Source: Paracandidimonas soli
Lineage (GTDB): Bacteria; Pseudomonadota; Gammaproteobacteria; Burkholderiales; Burkholderiaceae_B
Assembly: GCF_004342005.1 (NCBI RefSeq)
Contig: NZ_SMBX01000004.1
Coordinates: 248,001-312,000, forward strand
Length of the DNA stretch: 64,000 nt
Direction of reading: 5' to 3'
In this document: positions 10,362 through 18,469 of the stretch, piece by piece
Position numbering within the stretch: position 1 is the stretch's first letter
How the letters are laid out: every line of letters starts with the position of its first letter
Translations under genes and position numbers: made by a program
The notes under the pieces: model-generated
What the model was told of the DNA's origin: nothing
What the model saw: the letters and a program-made list of their open reading frames with translations, nothing else
The model's database searches: none

Positions 10362-11078
10362 ATGAGTCAAAAACGTATCGTCAAGTTTGAAATCTACCGC
10401 TACGATCCCGACAAGGACGAGCGCCCCTACATGCAGAAGCTCGAAGTCGAGCTGCAGCCGACCGACAAGATGCTGCTGGACGCCATCGTTCGCATCAAGA
10501 ACGATGTCGATGACAGCCTGGCGATCCGCCGCTCGTGCCGCGAAGGCGTGTGCGGTTCCGACGCCATGAACGTCAATGGCAAGAACCGCCTGGCCTGCAC
10601 GACCAACCTGCTCGAGCTGAAGGAGCCCATCGTCCTGCGTCCGCTGCCCGGCCTGCCGGTCGTGCGCGACCTGATCGTCGACATGACGCACTTCTTCAAT
10701 CAGTATCATTCGATCAAGCCGTTCCTGATCAACGATACGCCGCCGCCCGAGAAGGAGCGCCTGCAATCGCCCGAGGCGCGTGAGCAGCTCGATGGCCTGT
10801 ACGAGTGCATTCTGTGCGCCTGCTGCTCGACCTCGTGCCCGTCATTCTGGTGGAATCCCGACAAGTTCGTCGGTCCGGCAGGCTTGCTGCAGGCATACCG
10901 CTTCATCGCCGATACGCGCGACCAGGCAACGGGCGAGCGCCTGGACAACCTGGAAGATCCCTACCGCCTGTTCCGCTGCCATACCATCATGAACTGTACC
11001 GACGTCTGTCCGAAGGGCTTGAACCCATCGAACGCCATCGGCAAGATCAAGGAACTATTGGTTCGCCGTACCATCTGA
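10362..11078 (+). CDS. sdhB: Succinate dehydrogenase iron-sulfur subunit SdhB
   Basis: The 238-residue electron-transfer subunit of complex II. The N-terminal plant-type [2Fe-2S] ligands are in [21 protein letters not shown]; the [4Fe-4S] and [3Fe-4S] ligands follow in [18 protein letters not shown] and [17 protein letters not shown]. All expected cysteines are present. It carries electrons from SdhA to the SdhCD quinone site. The next gene, sdhE, begins 13 bp later. Confidence 0.96.
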   Translation: MSQKRIVKFEIYRYDPDKDERPYMQKLEVELQPTDKMLLDAIVRIKNDVDDSLAIRRSCREGVCGSDAMNVNGKNRLACTTNLLELKEPIVLRPLPGLPVVRDLIVDMTHFFNQYHSIKPFLINDTPPPEKERLQSPEAREQLDGLYECILCACCSTSCPSFWWNPDKFVGPAGLLQAYRFIADTRDQATGERLDNLEDPYRLFRCHTIMNCTDVCPKGLNPSNAIGKIKELLVRRTI

Positions 11079-11091
11079 GAGGGAAGGCATC

Positions 11092-11352
11092 ATGGTAACG
11101 CTCTCGGAACTGGACCGTGCGCGCCTGCGCTGGCGCGCACGCCGCGGTCTGCTGGAAAACGACTTGATCATCACACGGTTCCTGGATCGCTATGAGCTTG
11201 AACTGACGGATGCCGATGTATCAGCGCTGTCTCGGTTGTTCGAGATGGGAGACAACGACTTGCTCGACGTATTGCTGGCGCGGGTCGAAGTCTCCGGTGA
11301 CTATGACACACCGGAGATTCGCCGGCTGGTCAGCCTGATGCAAGAGCAGTAA
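11092..11352 (+). CDS. sdhE: FAD assembly factor SdhE
   Basis: Small soluble protein (86 residues) of the SdhE/YgfY family, needed for covalent attachment of FAD to SdhA. The conserved RxxWRARRGLLENDLI segment near residue 10, containing the family's RGxxE motif, is present, followed by an acidic helical C-terminus (FEMGDNDLLD). The GAGGGAAGG ribosome site at 11079-11087 precedes the ATG at 11092. Placement between sdhB and gltA is the usual beta-proteobacterial order. Confidence 0.92.
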   Translation: MVTLSELDRARLRWRARRGLLENDLIITRFLDRYELELTDADVSALSRLFEMGDNDLLDVLLARVEVSGDYDTPEIRRLVSLMQEQ

Positions 11353-11370
11353 TCACTAAGGAAGAATGGA

Positions 11371-12669
11371 ATGCAACTATCAGACAAAAAGGCCAAGCTA
11401 TCTGTTTCCGATGGCGGCCCCGAGATCGAATTTCCCATCTACAAGGGAAGTGTTGGTCCTGATGTCATTGACATCCGCAAGCTGTACGGCGGCACGGGCA
11501 TGTTCACGTATGACCCCGGCTTCCTTTCGACCGCGTCGTGCGAGTCGAGCATTACCTATATCGACGGCGACAAGGGCGAGTTGCTGTATCGTGGCTATCC
11601 CATCGAGCAACTGGCGGTCAAGTGCGACTTCCTGGACGTCTGCTACCTGATTCTCAACGGCGACCTGCCTGATGCCGCGCAGAAGCTGGACTTTGACCAG
11701 CAGGTGACGCGCCATACGATGGTCAACGAGCAACTGCATTTCTTCCTGCGCGGCTTCCGCCGCGACGCGCACCCGATGGCGGTCCTGACAGGCCTGGTCG
11801 GCGCGCTGTCCGCGTTCTATCACGATTCGACCGACATCTCCAATCCCTATCATCGCCATGTGTCGGCCATTCGACTGATCGCCAAGATGCCGACCCTGGT
11901 GGCGATGGCGTACAAGTACTCGCAGGGCCAGCCGTTCATCTACCCGCAGAACAATCTGTCTTACACAGGTAATTTCGTGCGCATGATGTTCGCCACACCG
12001 TGCGAGGAGTACAAGCTCAACCCGGTTGTCGAGAAGGCGCTGGATCGCATCTTCATCCTGCATGCGGATCACGAGCAGAATGCATCGACTTCCACGGTGC
12101 GCCTGTGCGGTTCTTCGGGTACCAACCCGTTCGCGGCCATTGCGGCGGGCGTCGCTTGTCTGTGGGGGCCTGCGCACGGCGGAGCCAACGAAGCTTGCCT
12201 GCAGATGCTGGAAGAACTCCAGGCCAACGGCGGCGTCGCCAAGGTTGGCGAGTTCATGGAGCAGGTCAAGGACAAGAACTCGGGCGTGCGCCTGATGGGC
12301 TTCGGCCACCGCGTCTACAAGAACTACGATCCGCGCGCGAAGCTGATGCAGGAAACCTGCAAGGAAGTCCTGTCTTCCCTCGGCCTGGAAAACGATCCGC
12401 TGTTCAAGCTGGCCATGGAACTCGAGCGCATTGCACTGGAAGACCCGTATTTCGTCGAGCGCAAGCTGTACCCGAACGTCGACTTCTATTCCGGTATCGT
12501 CCAACGCGCCATCGGCATTCCGACCTCGCTGTTCACGGCCATCTTCGCGCTGGCCCGCACGGTGGGCTGGATCGCGCAATGGAACGAAATGCTTTCCGAT
12601 CCCGACTACAAGATCGGCCGTCCGCGCCAGCTGTACAGCGGTTCGGTATCGCGCGACGTCAAGAGGTAA
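11371..12669 (+). CDS. gltA: Citrate synthase GltA
   Basis: Type II (hexameric, NADH-regulated class) citrate synthase of 432 residues, catalysing oxaloacetate plus acetyl-CoA to citrate. Active-site residues are His in [14 protein letters not shown], His in [14 protein letters not shown] and Asp in NVDFYSG. It begins 18 bp after sdhE, with a GGAAG ribosome site, and is followed by a strong hairpin terminator, so it closes the sdh operon. It differs clearly in length and N-terminus from the prpC product encoded at 3.5-4.6 kb. Confidence 0.96.
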   Translation: MQLSDKKAKLSVSDGGPEIEFPIYKGSVGPDVIDIRKLYGGTGMFTYDPGFLSTASCESSITYIDGDKGELLYRGYPIEQLAVKCDFLDVCYLILNGDLPDAAQKLDFDQQVTRHTMVNEQLHFFLRGFRRDAHPMAVLTGLVGALSAFYHDSTDISNPYHRHVSAIRLIAKMPTLVAMAYKYSQGQPFIYPQNNLSYTGNFVRMMFATPCEEYKLNPVVEKALDRIFILHADHEQNASTSTVRLCGSSGTNPFAAIAAGVACLWGPAHGGANEACLQMLEELQANGGVAKVGEFMEQVKDKNSGVRLMGFGHRVYKNYDPRAKLMQETCKEVLSSLGLENDPLFKLAMELERIALEDPYFVERKLYPNVDFYSGIVQRAIGIPTSLFTAIFALARTVGWIAQWNEMLSDPDYKIGRPRQLYSGSVSRDVKR

Positions 12670-12722
12670 AACGACGGGAATCCCGCGCGTTCTGTCTGGA
12701 TGCGCGGCCCGGCGCCTGTAAC

Positions 12723-12761
12723 GAAAAACGCCAGACTGGATTTCATCCGTCTGGCGTTTTG
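12723..12761. terminator. Bidirectional intrinsic terminator (gltA / ypfJ)
   Basis: Arms CGCCAGAC (12729-12736) and GTCTGGCG (12749-12756), extended inward by GGAT/ATCC, form a 12-bp stem with one bulged base and a TTC loop. The hairpin is followed by TTTT on the plus strand and, read on the minus strand, by a run of five T. It can end both the sdh-gltA transcript and the convergent metallopeptidase gene. Confidence 0.85.
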
Positions 12762-12814
12762 CTTTGCTGCGCGAGGCGACGCTCGCGCTGGTCTTATGCG
12801 AACAAGTGGAAAAC

Positions 12815-13663
12815 TTACAACTGGCTGGCGGAGAAGGTGTCGCAGTCGCGCATGCTGCCGCTGTCGAAGCCGCGCTGGAACCAGCGCATGCGTTGCGCGG
12901 CGCTGCCGTGCGTGAACGAGTCGGGGACGATCCTGCCTTGGTGCTGGCGCTGGAGCGTGTCGTCGCCGACGGCGCTGGCGGCATTCAGGGCGTGTTCCAG
13001 GTCGCCGGGCTCCAGGATCTGGCGCGCGGAGTCGGCATGGCGGGCCCAGATGCCGGCATAGCAGTCGGCCTGCAGTTCCAGGCGCACGGACGCCTGGTTC
13101 GCGCGGGTCTGCGATCCCGAGCGGCGGGCTTCGTCGACTTTCTGCATGCTGCCGGTCATCAGCTGGACGTGGTGTCCCACTTCGTGGGCGATGACGTAGG
13201 CGCGGGCGAACTCGCCCGGCGCATTCATCTTGTTTTCCATGTCGTCGAAGAACGACAGGTCGATATAGACTTTCTGGTCGGCAGGGCAGTAGAACGGCCC
13301 CATGGCGGACTGCCCGGTGCCGCAGGCGGTGGGCGTCGCGCCGCGAAACAGCACCAGGCTGGGTTCCCGGTAGCTGCCGTTGGTCTGCGTACGGAAGATT
13401 TCCTGCCAGACATCCTCGGTTTCCCCCAGCACCTTGGCGACGAATTGCGCCTGCCTGTCGTTTGCGGGGATGGGCTGAGACGTCGGGGCCGATGTCGGGG
13501 TTCCGTCGGCGAACTGCAGCACGACGCTGGGATCGACGCCGAAGTACATGGCGACCAGGGCGAGGACGATGGTGCCGATGCCGATGCTGCCTTTGCCCAT
13601 GCGGGGGCCCGAGGCGCGGCGGTCTTCGACGTTACGGCTGGTTCTGGATCTGTCCCAACGCAT
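12815..13663 (-). CDS. ypfJ: YpfJ-type neutral zinc metallopeptidase
   Basis: Membrane-anchored predicted zinc protease of 282 residues. After a basic N-terminus (MRWDRSRTSRNVEDRRA) comes one transmembrane segment (IGIGTIVLALVAMYFGV), then an extracytoplasmic peptidase domain with the HExxH motif in VIAHEVGHHVQLMTG and a downstream ELQADCYAGIWA segment supplying the third ligand region. The ATG at 13661-13663 is preferred to an upstream in-frame ATG at 13765 because it gives the standard family N-terminus. It converges on gltA across a bidirectional terminator. The physiological substrate is unknown for this family. Confidence 0.85.
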   Translation of the reverse strand: MRWDRSRTSRNVEDRRASGPRMGKGSIGIGTIVLALVAMYFGVDPSVVLQFADGTPTSAPTSQPIPANDRQAQFVAKVLGETEDVWQEIFRTQTNGSYREPSLVLFRGATPTACGTGQSAMGPFYCPADQKVYIDLSFFDDMENKMNAPGEFARAYVIAHEVGHHVQLMTGSMQKVDEARRSGSQTRANQASVRLELQADCYAGIWARHADSARQILEPGDLEHALNAASAVGDDTLQRQHQGRIVPDSFTHGSAAQRMRWFQRGFDSGSMRDCDTFSASQL

Positions 13664-13895
13664 GATGGTTCCGGGTAAGAGGGCTGACTCGGTGGCAACT
13701 TTAACGCTTCCGGAGCCGCTTTGCACGGGACTTTGCGGAGTTTCACATATTGCCAAGCCTCGCATGCCGGCATAACGAAGGCTTGCATCCGCCGCAATGA
13801 GCGCATGAAAAGTTGCCCTCAGGCGACAAAAATGCCCTTCGGAGCAGAGAATCGCCGTGTACAGGGTTTACCCGTCTTTGCGGTGCAGCATCCTG

Positions 13896-13904
13896 TGATA
13901 GAAT
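13896..13904 (+). promoter_or_regulatory. Extended -10 element upstream of the Phe/Tyr leader
   Basis: TG at 13896-13897 followed by TAGAAT at 13899-13904 resembles an extended -10 box. No convincing -35 is seen. Transcription would begin near 13911, at or one base before the leader-peptide ATG (13912), giving a nearly leaderless message; the leader also has no Shine-Dalgarno sequence. Confidence 0.45.
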
Positions 13905-13911
13905 CAAGCAC

Positions 13912-13995
13912 ATGAAATACACGACATCCTTTTTCTTTTATTTTTATGCATTTCCGATGCCGCTGGCGAAGGGAAGGGAAGCTCGTACGCAGTAA
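13912..13995 (+). CDS. Phe/Tyr-rich leader peptide of the aroG attenuator
   Basis: Short 27-codon reading frame ahead of the DAHP synthase gene. After MKYTTS it reads FFFYFYAF, then PMPLAKGREARTQ and a TAA stop: five Phe and three Tyr codons in 27, with seven of eight consecutive codons (13930-13953) aromatic. This strongly resembles the enterobacterial pheA leader peptide in composition and design. It lies directly upstream of a transcription terminator with a competing RNA pairing, the arrangement of ribosome-mediated attenuation. Stalling at Phe or Tyr codons during tRNA shortage would favour expression of aroG. The peptide itself probably has no function. No ribosome site is visible, so initiation may be leaderless. 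Confidence 0.75.
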   Translation: MKYTTSFFFYFYAFPMPLAKGREARTQ

Positions 13996-14028
13996 AACCT
14001 GAAAAAATTCCTGAAAAAGCCGCCAGCG
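13961..14028 (+). promoter_or_regulatory. Candidate antiterminator pairing of the aroG attenuator
   Basis: CGCTGGCG (13961-13968), inside the leader reading frame just after the aromatic codons, is the exact complement of CGCCAGCG (14021-14028). The latter overlaps the left arm of the terminator (14014-14024), so the two structures exclude each other. A ribosome stalled at 13930-13945 leaves the upstream segment free to pair; one translating onward passes over it. No extensive additional pairing was found. Confidence 0.6.
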
Positions 14029-14050
14029 AAACCGCCAGGCGGCTTTTTTT
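14014..14050 (+). terminator. Attenuator terminator upstream of aroG
   Basis: Arms AAAAAGCCGCC (14014-14024) and GGCGGCTTTTT (14038-14048) form an 11-bp stem closed by a 13-nt loop, followed directly by a T run ending at 14050. It stands between the leader peptide stop (13995) and the aroG start (14124), so it is the regulated terminator of the attenuator and not the end of a normal gene. Confidence 0.85.
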
Positions 14051-14123
14051 ATCGGTACGCATTTTCAGATCATCAGACGTTTCATTCTTAATTGCAGCAC
14101 CCAACCGAAACTGGAGTCTTATC

Positions 14124-15200
14124 GTGTCGCACAATACCGACGATCTACGCATCCGTGAAATCAAGGAGCTTTCTCCGCCCGCTCATATCATGCGCGAATT
14201 TCCCTGCACGCCGGAGATCTCGGGTACGGTCTATGCGACAAGGCGCGCCATCCATGACGTGCTGCATGGCAAGGACGACAGGCTGGTGGTGGTGATCGGA
14301 CCCTGCTCCATCCACAATACCGAGGCTGCGCTGGACTACGCCCGCAGGCTGGTGCGCGAGCGCGAGCGCTTCAGCGGCGAGCTGGAGATCGTCATGCGCG
14401 TCTACTTCGAGAAGCCTCGCACCACGGTGGGCTGGAAGGGGCTGATCAACGATCCCATGCTCGATGGCAGCTTCAACATCAACCAGGGCCTGCGCATCGC
14501 CCGCGAACTGCTCATCGAAATCAACGCGCTGGGCCTGCCTGCCGGCTGCGAGTTCCTGGACATGATCACACCGCAGTACATCGCCGATCTGGTGTCCTGG
14601 GGCGCCATCGGCGCGCGTACCACCGAAAGCCAGGTCCACCGCGAACTGTCTTCGGGCCTGTCGTGCCCTGTCGGGTTCAAGAACGGTACCGACGGCAACG
14701 TCAAGATCGCGGTCGACGCCATCAAGGCCGCGTCCCAGCCCCACCACTTCTTGTCGGTCACCAAGGGCGGCCATTCCGCCATCGTGTCCACGCTGGGCAA
14801 TGACGACTGCCACATCATCCTGCGCGGCGGCAAGCAACCCAACTACGATGCGGGAAGCGTCGAGCAGGCTTGCCAGGCCGTCGTCAAGGCGGGGCTGCGG
14901 CCGCGCGTCATGATCGACGCCAGCCATGCCAACAGCAACAAGGACTACTCGCGCCAGCCTATCGTTCTGGAGGACGTGTCGACGCAGGTGGCTTCCGGCG
15001 ATGATCGCATTTGCGGCGTCATGATCGAAAGCCATCTGGTGGGCGGGCGCCAGGACCTGGATCCGGGCAAGCCCTTGACCTACGGCCAGAGCATTACCGA
15101 CGGCTGCATCGATTGGGATACGTCGGTGCGCGTGCTGGAGCGGCTGGCCGAGGCCGTCAGGCAGCGCAGGCAGGCAAGCAGGCAACCCGCGGTTGCCTGA
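14124..15200 (+). CDS. aroG: 3-deoxy-7-phosphoheptulonate (DAHP) synthase, class I
   Basis: First enzyme of the shikimate pathway: condenses phosphoenolpyruvate and erythrose 4-phosphate. The 358-residue protein belongs to the AroF/AroG/AroH class: GPCSIHNTEAALDYARRL, RVYFEKPRTTVGWKGLINDP, the KNGTDGNVKIAVDAI segment and the metal-binding DASHANSNKDYSRQ motif are all present. Translation starts at GTG 14124 with GGAG at 14113-14116. Because the leader is rich in both Phe and Tyr, it may be regulated by both amino acids. Which isoenzyme it corresponds to by feedback inhibition (AroF or AroG type) cannot be told from the sequence with confidence. Confidence 0.92.
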   Translation: MSHNTDDLRIREIKELSPPAHIMREFPCTPEISGTVYATRRAIHDVLHGKDDRLVVVIGPCSIHNTEAALDYARRLVRERERFSGELEIVMRVYFEKPRTTVGWKGLINDPMLDGSFNINQGLRIARELLIEINALGLPAGCEFLDMITPQYIADLVSWGAIGARTTESQVHRELSSGLSCPVGFKNGTDGNVKIAVDAIKAASQPHHFLSVTKGGHSAIVSTLGNDDCHIILRGGKQPNYDAGSVEQACQAVVKAGLRPRVMIDASHANSNKDYSRQPIVLEDVSTQVASGDDRICGVMIESHLVGGRQDLDPGKPLTYGQSITDGCIDWDTSVRVLERLAEAVRQRRQASRQPAVA

Positions 15201-15298
15201 ACCCGGCCGCTTGTGTCCCTGGGCGGATGGAAGCGGCCATCTGTAAAGGCTGCTGAGCGCACAGGGCTTTTCCTCCATCCAGCCCAGGCTTCGTTAAA

Positions 15299-15338
15299 AT
15301 GGGCCGCGCGTCTTCGAAGACGCGCGGCCCATGCTGTT
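15299..15338 (+). terminator. 34-bp perfect palindrome after aroG, probable terminator
   Basis: Bases 15299-15332 are a perfect palindrome (17-bp arms, left arm beginning ATGGGCCGCGCG), followed by GCTGTTTT. The position, about 100 bp after the aroG stop and 45 bp before the next gene, suggests a terminator, though the T run is short and displaced. The perfect symmetry could also serve a DNA-binding dimer. Confidence 0.5.
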
Positions 15339-15376
15339 TTCCGGCATTCCTGCCGACCGTCTTACAGGAAACAACA

Positions 15377-16795
15377 ATGAATACTTCTGTGATGCCGACA
15401 CAGCGCCGTCCGCTGTCCGATGAGTTTCTGCAGGCCTTGCGCGACCATTTCGGTGAGCGCTTTTCGACTGCGCAGGCGGTTTGTGAGCATCACGGCAAGG
15501 ACGAGTCGCCGTATGCGCCGATGCTGCCCGATGGCGTCGTGTTCGCGCAAAGCACAGAGGACGTGGCCTGGTTGGCGAAACTCTGCAACGAGCAGCGCGT
15601 GCCGCTGGTTCCCTATGGCGTAGGCTCGTCCCTGGAAGGCAATATCCTTGCCGCGCACGGAGGGATCAGCCTCGATCTGTCGGGTATGAACCGTATTCTT
15701 GCCGTGCATGCCGAAGACTTCACAGTGACGGTGCAGGCAGGCGTGACGCGCAAGCAGCTGAACCAGGAAATCCGCGATACGGGCCTTTTCTTCCCGATCG
15801 ATCCCGGCGCGGACGCCAGCCTCGGCGGCATGGCGGCGACGCGCGCCTCGGGCACGAATGCCGTGCGCTACGGCACCATGCGCGAGAACGTCATGTCCCT
15901 GACCGTGGTCACAGCCGATGGCCGCATCGTGAATACGGCCAGCCGCGCGCGCAAGTCGTCCGCCGGCTATGACCTGACCCGCATTTTCGTAGGCAGCGAG
16001 GGCACGCTGGGCATCATCACCGAAGTGACGGTCCGGCTGTATCCGCAGCCCGAGGCCATTTCCGCAGCCATCTGCAATTTCGATACTCTGCGGGATGCGG
16101 TGCAGAGCGTCATCGAGATCATCCAGATGGGCGTGCCCGTCGCCAGGGTGGAGTTCATGGATGCGGCGGCGGTACGTGCAACCAACAGTTACAGCAGGCT
16201 GTCGCTGAAGGAGTCGCCATTGCTGCTGTTCGAATTCCACGGCAGTCCGACGGGCGTGCAGGAACAGGCGCAAATCGTGCAGGAGATCACCAGGGACAAC
16301 AACGGGCAGGATTTCCAGTGGGCGGATACGCCGGAAGAGCGCAACCGCCTGTGGACGGCGCGGCACAATGCCTACTTCGCGGCATTGCAGCTGAGGCCCG
16401 GAGCGCGCGCCAGCACGACCGATGTCTGCGTTCCCATCTCGAAGCTGGCGGAGTGCGTGGCGCAGACCGCGCAGGAGATGGACCAGGCAAGCTTTCCATA
16501 TATCATTGTCGGCCACGTCGGAGACGGCAATTTCCATGTACTGATGTTGCTGGATCCTGACGATGAAGCGCAGTGGCGGGAGTCCGAGCGCCTGAACCAT
16601 AGCTTGGTACGCAGGGCGATCGCCATGCAGGGCACATGCACCGGCGAGCATGGCGTCGGATTGCACAAGATGGCGTTCATGCGCGAAGAGCATGGCGAAG
16701 ACGCCCTGGCGCTCATGCGCAGCCTGAAGGCGGCATTCGATCCGCGCAACATCCTGAATCCGGGCAAAGTGCTGCCCGAGCCGCTGCAGGATTGA
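15377..16795 (+). CDS. FAD-linked oxidase, D-lactate dehydrogenase (cytochrome) type
   Basis: Flavoprotein of 472 residues from the GlcD/D-lactate dehydrogenase family, oxidising a D-2-hydroxy acid to the 2-oxo acid with electrons passed to the respiratory chain. It has the PCMH-type FAD-binding domain (VPYGVGSSLEGNILAAHGGISLDLSGMNRIL), a second FAD segment (GADASLGGMAATRASGTNAVRYGTM) and the C-terminal TCTGEHGVGLHKM motif. The ATG at 15377 with AGGAA upstream is preferred to a longer frame from 15299 that would run through the palindrome. It precedes glcDEF on the same strand but is not fused to them. D-lactate is the likeliest substrate; other 2-hydroxy acids are possible. Confidence 0.82.
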   Translation: MNTSVMPTQRRPLSDEFLQALRDHFGERFSTAQAVCEHHGKDESPYAPMLPDGVVFAQSTEDVAWLAKLCNEQRVPLVPYGVGSSLEGNILAAHGGISLDLSGMNRILAVHAEDFTVTVQAGVTRKQLNQEIRDTGLFFPIDPGADASLGGMAATRASGTNAVRYGTMRENVMSLTVVTADGRIVNTASRARKSSAGYDLTRIFVGSEGTLGIITEVTVRLYPQPEAISAAICNFDTLRDAVQSVIEIIQMGVPVARVEFMDAAAVRATNSYSRLSLKESPLLLFEFHGSPTGVQEQAQIVQEITRDNNGQDFQWADTPEERNRLWTARHNAYFAALQLRPGARASTTDVCVPISKLAECVAQTAQEMDQASFPYIIVGHVGDGNFHVLMLLDPDDEAQWRESERLNHSLVRRAIAMQGTCTGEHGVGLHKMAFMREEHGEDALALMRSLKAAFDPRNILNPGKVLPEPLQD

Positions 16796-16807
16796 TGCGT
16801 CGCAGGC

Positions 16808-16968
16808 CAGACAGTATTAATCCCTATTGAGGACAGTGTTCGCACTCGGGAACAATGTCACACTGAAAACGGTGTTGATCGCGGGGCGGAAACCCACGTG
16901 ATTGCATGCTCCGGACGGCATGCGCAATGCCGTCCATGCAGGACAAACAATAGGGAGCAGACAGTATT
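16808..16968. repeat. Repeated and inverted short motifs upstream of glcD
   Basis: The sequence CAGACAGTATT occurs at 16808-16818 and again at 16958-16968. TCCCTATTG (16821-16829) has its exact inverse CAATAGGGA at 16948-16956. Between them, GACAGTGTTC (16832-16841) faces GAACAATGTC (16850-16859) as an imperfect palindrome. This is a likely control region for the glycolate oxidase genes; no regulator is encoded nearby. Confidence 0.45.
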
Positions 16969-18457
16969 GGAACGCGTGCGTATGGCTGATGAGTTCGAGG
17001 CGCCTGGCCTGCCCGGACTGATCCAGAGATTGCGGGAGTCGTTGCCGGCGCATTGCATCCTGACCAGGCAGGAAGACACCAAGCCGTATGAGTGCGACGG
17101 TCTTTCCCTGTATCGCGAATTGCCGCCGGTGGTGGTACTTCCCGAAACAGAGGCGCATGTGATCGCCGTGATGCAGGCCTGTTGCGCTTTCGGCGTGCCG
17201 ATCGTGGCGCGCGGCGCGGGCACGGGCCTGTCCGGCGGAGCGACGCCGCACAGGCAGGGCGTGCTGCTCGGGCTCGCCAAATTCAACCGCATCAAGTCCA
17301 TCGATCCCGATGCCGCGACGGCCGTCGTCGAGCCCGGCGTGCGCAATCTGGCCATTTCCGAGGCCGTGGCGCCGTACGGCATGTATTACGCGCCGGATCC
17401 ATCCAGCCAGATCGCCTGCAGCATCGGCGGGAACGTGGCGGAAAATTCCGGCGGCGTGCATTGCCTGAAGTACGGCCTGACGATACACAACATTCTGCGC
17501 GTGCGCGTGGTCACCATCGACGGCGATGTAATAGAGCTGGGCTCCGACGCTCCCGATAGCCCGGGGCTGGATCTGCTGTCGGTCTTCATCGGCTCCGAGG
17601 GCATGCTGGGCGTCGTCACGGAGATCACGGTCAAGCTGATCCCAAAGCCCATATGCGCACAGGTCGTCATGGCAAGCTTCGACTCGGTGGAGACCGCGGG
17701 CCAGGCGGTGGCGAACATCATCGCCGCGGGCATCATCCCCGCTGGGCTCGAAATGATGGACCAGCGCGCGATCCAGATGGTCGAGCCCTTTTCCAAGGCG
17801 GGCTACGACACCGGAGCGCACGCCATCCTGCTGTGCGAGTCCGACGGTACGCAGGAAGAAGTGGAAGAGGAGATCGGCCGCATGCGGGCCGTCTTCGAGC
17901 AGGCGGGCGCCACCAGGCTGCAGGTATCGTCCTCGGAAGAAGAGCGTCTGCGTTTCTGGGCGGGCCGCAAGAACGCCTTTCCCGCCGCGGGCCGGGTCTC
18001 GCCGGACTACTACTGCATGGACGGCACGATACCGCGCCGGCACCTGGGACGGGTGCTGCGCGCCATCGAAGAGATGGAGGTCACCTATGGCCTGCGCTGC
18101 GCGAACGTATTCCATGCGGGCGACGGCAACCTGCATCCGCTCATCCTGTTCGATGCCAACGACCCCGGCGAGGTCGAGCGCGCTGAAAATTTCGGCGCGG
18201 CGATCCTGGAGCTGTGCGTCGAGGTCGGCGGCACGGTGACGGGCGAGCATGGCGTGGGGCTGGAAAAAATCAACCAGATGTGCGTGCAGTTTTCCCGCGA
18301 GGAACTGGATGCCTTCTCCGCAGTGAAGCGGGCGTTCGATCCGTATGGTCTGCTCAATCCGGAAAAACTGATCCCCACGCTGGCTAGGTGCGCCGAATAC
18401 GGCAAGATGCACGTGCATGGCGGGAATTTGCGTTTCCCCGAACTGCCGCGTTTTTGA
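16967..18457 (+). CDS. glcD: Glycolate oxidase subunit GlcD
   Basis: FAD-binding catalytic subunit of the membrane-associated glycolate oxidase, converting glycolate to glyoxylate. It has the FAD domain (GVPIVARGAGTGLSGGATPHRQGVLLGL), SIGGNVAENSGGVHCLKYGLT, and C-terminal VTGEHGVGLEKINQM. The start is uncertain: TTG at 16967 lies nine bases after AGGGAG (496 residues, near the usual 499), whereas the ATG at 16982 is too far from that site. I report the TTG. It leads a tight glcD-glcE-glcF run with 12- and 9-bp gaps. Confidence 0.92.
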   Translation: MERVRMADEFEAPGLPGLIQRLRESLPAHCILTRQEDTKPYECDGLSLYRELPPVVVLPETEAHVIAVMQACCAFGVPIVARGAGTGLSGGATPHRQGVLLGLAKFNRIKSIDPDAATAVVEPGVRNLAISEAVAPYGMYYAPDPSSQIACSIGGNVAENSGGVHCLKYGLTIHNILRVRVVTIDGDVIELGSDAPDSPGLDLLSVFIGSEGMLGVVTEITVKLIPKPICAQVVMASFDSVETAGQAVANIIAAGIIPAGLEMMDQRAIQMVEPFSKAGYDTGAHAILLCESDGTQEEVEEEIGRMRAVFEQAGATRLQVSSSEEERLRFWAGRKNAFPAAGRVSPDYYCMDGTIPRRHLGRVLRAIEEMEVTYGLRCANVFHAGDGNLHPLILFDANDPGEVERAENFGAAILELCVEVGGTVTGEHGVGLEKINQMCVQFSREELDAFSAVKRAFDPYGLLNPEKLIPTLARCAEYGKMHVHGGNLRFPELPRF

Positions 18458-18469
18458 GAGTCATCAATT

